Below are positions 56,291 to 64,000 of a DNA stretch of 64,000 bases, piece by piece. The position numbers and the translations under genes were made by a program. The number at the start of each line of letters is the position of its first letter. Position 1 is the stretch's first letter. The notes beneath the pieces were generated by a model. That model was given only the letters and a program-made list of their open reading frames with translations, did not search any database and had not been told where the DNA came from. The stretch is from Termitomyces sp. T153 (Eukaryota; Basidiomycota; Agaricomycetes; Agaricales; Lyophyllaceae), in the NCBI GenBank assembly GCA_018296165.2, contig JACKQL020000058.1:265297-329296 (forward strand), given 5' to 3'.

Positions 56291-58002
56291 CTCCGTGATG
56301 AGGGTGTGTGGGGAAGGTGTGGTGCGAGCTCGAATAGCTTGCTGTACTGAAAATGGGAAGCAGCATCAGCAAGTGTATTCTCTTTGGTGGGAATCCAAAC
56401 AGAAGAGAAAGAAAAACCGAGGCAAGCTGCAAGCATGACGATGGTCCTTAAGACCCACATGCTATGGACTGAGTTCGCCATTCCTGAGTTAAGCCACGCT
56501 ACAACGGCAGAGTTGTTGCAGAAGAATGTGATGTGATGCCCACTCCAAGCGTCCCCCCAGCATAGAATTGCATGGAGGATGGCGAATATTTCCTTGAACT
56601 GTATATCACGTTTATAGAACTGCCTGGGGACACACGCCAAGAACCACCGATCCATGATGACTCCTCCAATGCCCTTCCTCCCACTCGCGTCAGTGTAGAT
56701 GGATAAAGAGGGCCATGATGGAGATATGAGCATCACGCCGTTCCAATGAGCGCTGAATGTCCTCCACCAACAAATGTCCGATGCCACAGACTTAGGAATG
56801 TGGCGCGACCAAAATGGAGAGGCAAATGAGGTTGAAAAGTCAAAAATGCGGCGAAGGAAAGTCTGAGAATGAGGTATAACCTGCAAAGCAAACTGCAGAA
56901 AACCAGTAAGTTCCTGTAATTCATGGAGAGAACACTTCCGCTTGGAGGACCAGACATGCAGAAGATCTGCCAAAAAAGCCCTCTTATCAAGTGGGAGCCA
57001 CGCCTCCATTGCCTCAGAATCAATCTCAAGTCCCAGGAACTCTAGTTTGGTTGTCGGCCAAATTGTCTTTGAGTCTTGGAAGGAGAGCCTCAGCTCCCTA
57101 CCAAGACTTGAAACCCATTCGACGGCAGCATTTGGCGTTTCAGAGGGTACAGATGGGGAGAACATGAGGAGGAAATTGTCCAGATAGTGGTGGAGGGAAG
57201 CAGGAATGTGGCGCTGGATAATCCAGTGCAAAGCCTTGGCAAAGAGGTTAAAGATGTAGGGTGCAGATTTGAGACCAAACGCCAATACTATGAGGTGATA
57301 GAGACGTGAGCCCCATCTAAAACCCAGAAGATGCCAATCCTCGGCTCGCACTGGGATGTGTCAAAAGGCATCCTTAAGATCTAGCTTAGCCATCCAAGTG
57401 CCACGACCAAGGAGATGGATATCCTCAATGGCCCTGAGGAACATGTCATAGACAATGTGGCCTTCAGAGTCTGGGATCCCATCGTTCACCGAAGAACCAT
57501 CTGGCCACAAGAGGTGGTTGATCAAGCGCAGCTTCCCCAGATTCCTTTTGTGGCTGACAGCACCTAGCAGTGAACATCTAAAATCTGGAAGGGGCGGGGA
57601 ATTGAAGGGACCTGCAGCATGGGATTGCTCGACGAGTGAATTAACAGATGTCTCAACAAATTCGCTGGACTCAATGGTGGACTTAAGGTTTTTACACAAT
57701 TGGGGATGTTGTTCACCAATGAAGCCAATATCAGCACCAAATCTAATTATATTGAGGATGCAAGATACAAATTTGGGATCGGGATAGTCATGCAGGTAGT
57801 AATGCCATGCATCAAAGACCAGGGGTGATGGTACTGGGGAGCGGGTGATATGCGGCATTGGAACAAGGTTACAGCGCAGGTTGGAGTTGGGCTGTGGAGG
57901 TGGTGGTGGACCCGGAGGGAAAAGGTGAGAGTTGGCGAGGTTAGGTGAGAATTCAGAGGATGGAGCCAAAACTGGAATAAAAACCTGTTTGGCGGGCTCC
58001 AA
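56291..58002 (-). pseudogene. RT-RNase H of the YR retrotransposon
   Basis: RT motifs are LRLINHLLWPDG, MAKLDLKDAF then a stop, then HIPVRAEDWHLLGF, FGLKSAPYIFNLFAKAL and HHYLDNFLLMF. The stop at 57361-57363 is TGA where CGA (Arg) fits, and the catalytic YLDD reads YLDN. RNase H follows with SLSIYTDASGRKGIGG, FKEIFAILHAI and FFCNNSAVVAWL, where the third Asp also seems to be Asn, and ends near ENTLADAASHF. No clear methylase-like domain is seen, which favours Ngaro over DIRS-1. Confidence 0.85.
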
Positions 58003-58020
58003 GCCCGCCGAAGCGTGACC

Positions 58021-58890
58021 TCAGGCCTTCTTGCAGTTCTTCTCAGAGTGGTCTTTGCTGCATCTGCAGCACTTATGGATGCGGCCATCAGGGCAAGGAG
58101 ATGTACTGCAAGTGCCTTTATTGAAAGCAAAACAGGTTTCTGTGCTAATGTCACGCTTGCGCTTTCCCACAGTTTTGCGTGATGCAGCCGGTGCCCTTGC
58201 ATTGCCCAGGCAGAATTCTGTCAGGAGCAAGTCATCTGGCCTGGCCCAGCCAGTGTAAGAACCTGCAAGCATCTCTTGGCGGCGGTTGAGGTGGAAGTGA
58301 ATATGGTACTGCAATACTGCCACCCATTTGTACTTTTGATTGAGGCTCGCAAAATGTGACAGGTACCTTGCTGCCCCATGGCCAATTACAAACGTAGCGT
58401 TAGCATCACCAGAAGAGGCCACAAAAGCTTGGAGCACTGAGAAGTACGTGGAGAGAGGTATGAGCAGGGCGTGGAAGGATAGATAATCCTTTGTGCCGGT
58501 AATCCGGGGACCGTTTGTGTCGGTGCGCTCCATCTCGGCGCGCCGGAACTTAGATGCAGAATTGAGCTTGCATAGGTCCATGGGGCGGAACTTGTGGTGG
58601 GCAATGTCCAGCAGCATACTTGCTTTGATGGCAGGAAAAAGGGCTGGTAATGACTTACTGGTGGAAGCCTGGTCTGTTGACATGAATGCTGGGAAAGCTG
58701 CATGGGGGATTGGTTGTGTTCCGCCAGTGAGAGACAACGTGAGGCCAGGCAATTGGTTAGCCAGAGCGGCAAAAGCACAAAACATTGTCATCATGCCCGC
58801 TAGCGCGGCATCACTGCTCTGTGGCTGTGACTCTGTGGGTTCGGGGCTAGACCCTGGCTGGTTGTTGTCAGGCATGAAGGTTGGTGACAA
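58021..58890 (-). CDS. Gag-like protein of the YR retrotransposon
   Basis: An intact frame of 289 residues has a Pro/Ser/Gln-rich N-terminus, a helical middle (YLSFHALLIPLSTYFSVLQA, WVAVLQYHIHFHLNRRQEML), a KRKRD nuclear-signal-like patch and a C-terminal Cys/His cluster (CFAFNKGTCSTSPC, CCRCSKDHSEKNC). Such clusters bind nucleic acid in gag proteins of DIRS/Ngaro elements. It is the only intact frame of this element. Confidence 0.75.
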   Translation of the reverse strand: MSPTFMPDNNQPGSSPEPTESQPQSSDAALAGMMTMFCAFAALANQLPGLTLSLTGGTQPIPHAAFPAFMSTDQASTSKSLPALFPAIKASMLLDIAHHKFRPMDLCKLNSASKFRRAEMERTDTNGPRITGTKDYLSFHALLIPLSTYFSVLQAFVASSGDANATFVIGHGAARYLSHFASLNQKYKWVAVLQYHIHFHLNRRQEMLAGSYTGWARPDDLLLTEFCLGNARAPAASRKTVGKRKRDISTETCFAFNKGTCSTSPCPDGRIHKCCRCSKDHSEKNCKKA

Positions 58891-59076
58891 AGGAGAAGGC
58901 GTGAAGGATGTGAGAGGTGATGACAGTGATAAGAGAGGTGGGGATGAGCAGTAGTTTGCTGGGGCAAACCGACCGTTTGGGAGACGAGGATGACCCGAAC
59001 TATGCGTAGTGCCTGCCTGAAAAAAAAAAAAAAAAAAAAAGGTGTCCTGCAGAATTAAAAAGCCGAGTCCAAAGGA

Positions 59077-59169
59077 CTGACGAGCTCTGTGTGAGTAAGG
59101 AAAGGAAGCAGGACGTGGACTAAGGCAGACCTGACGAGCTCTGTGTGAGTAAGGAAAGGAAGCAGGACG
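59077..59169 (+). repeat. Two 39-bp direct repeats
   Basis: CTGACGAGCTCTGTGTGAGT and the following 19 bases occur at 59077-59115 and again at 59131-59169, identical to the base. They lie outside the gag end, where YR retrotransposons keep split terminal repeats. A run of about 21 A at 59020-59040 precedes them. Confidence 0.85.
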
Positions 59170-59369
59170 AGAGAAAGTTAAGCGTAGCTAGAACTAATAT
59201 ACAATGTCCACACAATGGTAGAAAGAAGAACAATGAGGCCATTGTCGACGAGCAACAAAGCAAGTGTGATATGGCCAAAGGGGTGCGACGCGACGCGTCG
59301 AGGGTTGATTGAGGGTCAAGTCGCTTACATAGACCTCAATCAAAGGCTTTTGATCGATTCATTTTTTTT

Positions 59370-59827
59370 GGGCTGCTATTGATATCAACTTATGCGTAAT
59401 GTCATTATGGAGCTGTCACGGTGAACCAACGTGGAGCGACAGCGTGATGTTACAGTGTTGTCACACGAGAGTCTTATTCCAAACACTGAGTGAACTATTG
59501 TAAGTCCTCGTATTGGAAAGAACTACTTTAGCGTAACCTAGACAATCTACTTATATGTCTAGTCGGTTAGGTCATTGCCGAGTAGCGGTAAGAGAGAATG
59601 ATATATCATATGTAAGTCAAGTCAGTAATAGAAAGAAGATACCAGTCACCGTCGTTACATACGCCCTCCAGGTATCTAGAACGAGTGATAGATGCCTAAA
59701 AGATATGAAGAGGAGTGGTCGACATGAAGGAGTGAATCTGAGCTGTTGAGCTCTTGTGAACATATTGAAAATTGCGGGGTCGTGAGTTGAAACGCAACAG
59801 CAAGAGTTTAGAGAAGATAATAAAACG
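59370..59827. repeat. 458-bp repeat unit, first tandem copy (decayed)
   Basis: It has the same length as 9995-10452 and 59828-60285 but about a dozen substitutions, all transitions and mostly at CpG (for example TCGCGAG to TCGTGAG and CGCGACGGC to CGCAACAGC). Its first 13 bp are the right target duplication of the big insertion. Confidence 0.9.
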
Positions 59828-60285
59828 GGGCTGCTATTGATATCAACTTATGCATAATGTCATTATGGAGCTGTCACGGTGAACCAACGTGGAGCGACAG
59901 CGTGATGTTACGGTGTCATCACACGAGAGTCTTATTCCAAACACTGAGTGAACTATTGTAAGTCCTCGTATTGGAAAGAACTACTTTAGCGTAACCTAGA
60001 CAATCTACTTATATGTCTAGTCAGTTAGGTCATTGCCGAGTAGCGGTAAGAGAGAATAATATATCATATGTAAGTCAAGTCGGTAATAGAAAGAAGATAC
60101 CGGTCACCGTCGTTACATACGCCCTCCAGGTATCTAGAACGAGTGATAGATGCCTAAAAGATATGGAGAGGAGTGGTCGACATGAAGGAGTGAATCTGAG
60201 CTGTTGAGCTCTCGTGAACATATTGAAAATCGCGGGGTCGCGAGTTGAAACGCGACGGCAAGAGTTTAGAGAAGATAATAAAACG
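59828..60285. repeat. 458-bp repeat unit, second tandem copy
   Basis: This copy is almost identical to the unit of copy A (9995-10452) and continues without a break into the gypsy-associated ORF, as in copy A. Confidence 0.9.
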
Positions 60286-60963
60286 ATTGTGGGGGATAAA
60301 TGGTAGATCACTCGGCGAGGGTGTTTTTTCTCAATAAACTGACCGATAGGCATCTCTTTGTCACCTTTGCTGGATTCAGAAGTGGCCGTATCCTTTTGGG
60401 CACGCTTCTTTTTGTTAGAATTGGTGTGGGAGGAGGTGGGGAGGCTAAAAACATCGGCGTTAGCGTCCTCGAAACGACGCTTCTTGAGTTCCTTTTCTTC
60501 GCGGTGAGAGTCAGATCGAGCCTGGTTACGGACGGCTTCGTGATGAGGGCGTAAGAGGGCGTTCTTCATGCTAGCCCAAGCCTCCTGATTTACTTCGCCA
60601 TCCGGCTTGATGATACCAAAAGCACGGAACTCGAAATAGCGATTGTTGACAACAGGGAATGTAAGGACAGATTGGGGAATGGGAAAGCTGTCGTAGTTAT
60701 AGAGGCCGGTTTCTGGTTTGCAAAGAATAAATTTGCAGGGATTGTCGCCCTTGTTACGATTATAAATGGCGGCAAACCCCTTGTACCCGTTAGGCTCAAC
60801 CATATTTATGGTGGCGCTACGGCGTCGGATGTTTGCATCGTGGTCTACATAGCCAAGCAGCTGAGCGGGGTGGATAGTGAGGTTGGGCTCGACAGAGGTG
60901 AGGACAACCAGACCGTCGGGTGGGTGAGTCGCATTTGTAATGATCCTTTAGGGCGGAACAACA
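60286..60963 (-). CDS. Unknown protein downstream of gypsy pol, copy B
   Basis: This is the counterpart of 10453-11130. Only a few residues differ (RYFEFRAF against RYSEFRAF, SSHTNSN against SSHANSN). The open frame again runs into the 458-bp unit without a native stop. Confidence 0.45.
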
Positions 60964-61565
60964 TGGTAATAGAATTCAAGGAGGAAGTAAGTGATGGTAT
61001 TGATGAGCAAGAAAGAGAGATAGATTTCAATTCGATACATCCACAAGGTGGTGGCAAATGGTCTTCAAGTCGGGGGGCATGCCTATAAATGTGTCTTCGA
61101 AATGGCAGGACTCCAGGAAGATCTGTGAAATGTCGATGGGAGGTGTGCCTGTACCAGTAGGTAGCTCGGAGATAATTTCAACACCCTGAGCATCCAGATA
61201 GGGTGGAATTAAGTCCAGCTCATTTACCTGATTGTAAGTCAGCCAGGTCTTATCTTCAGCTTGCCATAATACTTTGAATATAGCATTGGATTTTGAACCA
61301 GCATGACTTACAATCTTATCAGCAGCCCACTTGACTTTGTGCTCGGGTCCAGTGTCTGTGACAATTTGCGAGTAAAGTGGAAATCTTTGGTCATTGTTGG
61401 GGTGGTGTATTCTCAATATAGATGCATGGAAAACATCGTGTATTCCCCTTTGTTGCATGTGCAATGGTAGTTGTATTTGGAAGGAGTGATTACCAAAGTC
61501 TTTTAGAATCAAATACAGACCTACAAATTTGGGGATTAATTTTCATGCTAAGCCTTTGGGAAATA

Positions 61566-62451
61566 CAGTCGAACCTCTCATGACTGATGGCCCTTGTAAC
61601 TGATAACCCTTCAAACCAATGGGTTTTCAGCATCCACCGACTTGATTCGCAGGGAAATTTGATAACCCTCCGATACCCAATATTTAATGGGTCCCAGGAA
61701 GGGTCATAACCGATAATTTGCCCAGAAAGTATAGATTTTCATTATAATTAATTGGTTTCTCCTAAGTATATGATGTAAGAATCACTGTTTTATTGACATA
61801 CCATTGTAATTTTAATGGAGAATTGAGAAAACAAAAGATACAACAAAGTTCTCAGTTCCTTCCCTCTCTGACAATGCCAAAGAATCCTCTCAAGATCATC
61901 AAAGCAGGTATCTCACAACTCAAATCAGAGAAAGAGCTATGTAAACAAGATCTTCTTGCACAACCCTTGAGGAAGGAGGCAATCTTGGATGCTGATGAGA
62001 CATGGCTGGACCATGAGGGGAACCTGGTTGATGAAGAATGGGTTCTAGAGCTTCTTGAAAGGGCTTCTGACTACAAGCATGGGCTGGATCAATTGGATTC
62101 ACAGCAAAAAAGTATTGTTAAGTGGCTAATCCCAAGCTTTTATTTACTTACCAGTAATAAGGTAGTATCTGATATGGATCAGTAATATGCATGCCAGTTA
62201 AAAGGTATTCTTGCAAGTTTTGGGTGCCAAAGGTGCCTTGAGGAATTCCAGTCTCTTCAGCCTACTACTCTTCATGAATATTTCACTAAAAATTCAGATA
62301 GTCATCAGCAGTGATGTATATAATGTCTACTTATACTGAAAGCAAGCCTTAGAAGAGACTCTACAATGACCCCTCTTATACCTGATACTCCCTAATAACT
62401 GATACTTTTTGGCTTCCATGGAGGGGCCATTGGTTGTGAGAGGTTTGACTG
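61566..62451 (+). mobile_element. Pogo/Tigger-like element, copy B
   Basis: It is 886 bp with the same inverted repeats and TA flanks as 11733-12618, including the 103-codon ORF at 61874-62185. It was carried along by the duplication. Confidence 0.88.
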
Positions 62452-63315
62452 TACCATATTCTTAGTCAACACATATACAAATTCTCCTTCCTTGAAGGGG
62501 ACTAATGTTCTTTTTCTGTTTGCATTTCTGGTTTGTTTCACATGAGCTGCTAGAATACAATCATGTGCATCCATTATTGCTGTTTTCAACCATTGTGTGA
62601 ACACTCTAACACCCAGGTATTCATTCTTAGTTGCAGAATTCCATACCATAGTGTGCAGCAATCTTCCATAGTTGAGAAAGAATGGTGAGTACCCTGTACT
62701 CTCAGATCTTGTTGTATTGATTGCAAATTCAATAGCAGGTAACTTAGCTACCCAATCCTTTTGATTAGGATTTATACACTGCCTTATCATCTGGACCATG
62801 GTTTGGTTTGCTTGTTCAGTCACTCCATCAGTTTTGGGGTGGTAAGAGCTAGACATCCTTAATTGAGTGCCTATTAACTTGTGTAGGTGTGACCAAAAAA
62901 TGCTTGTGAAGTAGGAATCACAATCACTGACAATAGCTTTAGATAGACTGTGCAGCTTATATACCTTGGAGAATATAAGTTCAGCAATATTTCTTGCATT
63001 ATAGTTTGTTTGGCTTGGTACCAGGTGTACCATGCCTGTTAGGTGATCACTTATTATGGTAAGTGAATTATATGTACCATTTCTATTCTTTGACTTGAGC
63101 AAAGGTCCTACAAAGTTTATGCCAATTACTTCCCATGGTTATATGGGAACTGGCAGGGGGTTCAGTTTGCCATATGGCTTATAGTTTGCAGGTTTGCTTT
63201 GTGCACAGGTAGTGCATGGTTCACAATATGAATGTACATCACCACTCATATTTCTCCACCACATGTGTTCATGCAGATAGGTTAGGGGTTTCAGGCATCA
63301 AGGTGAGCTAGCATC
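62452..63315 (-). pseudogene. Gypsy integrase core, copy B
   Basis: It encodes the same 236-residue core frame as copy A, with the Asp, Asp and Glu candidates in SDHLTGMV, SDCDSYFTS and DGVTEQANQ. The absence of protein-level differences contrasts with the clear divergence of the LRR-like genes in the same duplication. Confidence 0.85.
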
Positions 63316-64000
63316 AAATGTGCTTCTGACATTGCAATTTCCTGTACATTTTTGCCAGCTACCAAGATGGAGGCAATTCACAATACTTTCTTCCCATTGG
63401 TATTCAGGTATAATCATTTATCTTCAGTTCCTGTTCCAGACCCAGTTGTTTGTGTGCCAGAATTCAAATGGTAAGTTTTTTCTGCTCACTATCTTTGCCC
63501 TCCTTTTGTTGCTGAGGCCCTTTCAGCACAAAATGTTTAGATATACAGGATGCAAACTCTTTTGACATCTCAGGATGCCCTGTTTCTGCTGAGTGGATTA
63601 TCTTTTGTCTGTACACTCTCTTTGGCTTTGTGCTGCTGTTGGGTGTAGGCAGCACTGTTAGTGCCTGATCTGTTTGTCAATCAGTCTTGCTTAACTGCAA
63701 GAAATTGTCATTACTACTTGTTGGTAATTCTTTGCCTCTTGACATTATGTGGGAATTAGCACCTTTGGCCAAGAGCCCAGTGCCCTTGCCCTCCAATCCA
63801 ACTAGTACTGACATTGAAATGAGGTGAGTTCCCATAGAATGATTATTTATGATATGTATACTCACTGTCAGCACAGACAGTACCAGACTCATTGCTTGAA
63901 TAAAGCCATGATAAGGCATCCAACAGGATATTTTCAGCACCTGGTATGTATACTACTTCCAAATCAAATTCTGAAATTTTCTCAAGCCATCTTGCTTGTC

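Larger units (their letters stand above)
55041..59240 (-). mobile_element. Tyrosine-recombinase (Ngaro/DIRS-like) retrotransposon
   Basis: Minus-strand ORFs in order are a gag-like protein (58021-58890), RT-RNase H (about 56300-58002) and a tyrosine recombinase (55223-56290). There is no DDE integrase or protease. Two 39-bp direct repeats lie beyond the gag end at 59077-59169, as expected for split-repeat termini. Ends are not exactly determined. It probably sits inside the 5' part of the LINE. Confidence 0.85.
40532..64000 (+). repeat. Segmental duplication, copy B
   Basis: This copy matches 1574-14167 in order and orientation, with a composite insertion at 48606-59369 and an extra 458-bp unit. 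It is still in register at the last base of the window, so the duplication extends beyond. Confidence 0.95.
61027..64000 (-). mobile_element. Ty3/gypsy chromovirus, copy B (runs off window)
   Basis: The organisation matches 11194-14167, including the same stops, the same nested transposon and the same integrase protein. The window ends before the point where copy A loses gypsy sequence, so it is unknown whether this copy is more complete. Confidence 0.88.

Overview
This window looks like a gene-poor, transposon-rich stretch of a mushroom-forming fungus (Basidiomycota, Agaricomycetes). The evidence is the short 50-60 nt introns, F-box/leucine-rich-repeat-like genes in local families, a tRNA-Ala with a 9-nt intron, and a TE set typical of that class: Ty3/gypsy chromoviruses, a RepHel Helitron, a tyrosine-recombinase retrotransposon and a Tad/I-like LINE with RNase H. 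No bacterial gene organisation is visible. The species cannot be named from the sequence.

Layout. 1-1.85 kb holds a decayed F-box-family relic, tRNA-Ala(AGC) and a four-exon gene with three NUP98/Nup116-type GLEBS-like motifs. 1.85-9.76 kb holds tRNA-like relics, two paralogous LRR-like genes and a frameshifted F-box gene, with a 203-bp CACTA-like MITE between them. 10.0-14.2 kb holds a 458-bp repeat, an ORF of unknown function and a 5'-truncated gypsy chromovirus interrupted by an 886-bp pogo/Tigger-like element. 14.2-31.4 kb is CpG-poor decayed DNA: a dead Helitron (DUF6570-like region, Rep, helicase, ubiquitin-protease-like C-terminus), a JmjC gene relic and an unidentified multi-exon relic. 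31.465-37.617 kb is a complete but dead gypsy element with 440-bp LTRs and a 5-bp target duplication. 37.6-40.5 kb is repeat-rich DNA ending in a 90-bp minisatellite.

At 40,532 the DNA of 1,574 onward starts again and runs colinearly to the window end (40,532-64,000 matches 1,574-14,167). The second copy differs by scattered substitutions, an empty MITE site, and a 10.76-kb insertion at 48,606-59,369 bounded by a 13-bp direct repeat. That insertion holds a LINE and a Ngaro/DIRS-like YR retrotransposon. The arrangement fits a segmental duplication of a ~39-kb unit, possibly tandem, with its junction inside a GLEBS exon.

How the parts relate. The only candidate functional host genes are the tRNA, the GLEBS gene and the LRR-like genes. 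Most TE reading frames are broken by C-to-T or G-to-A changes, especially CGA to TGA, as expected from methylation-linked decay. The paired copies make a natural experiment: filled versus empty insertion sites, and different indel scars at the same codon of the two F-box copies.
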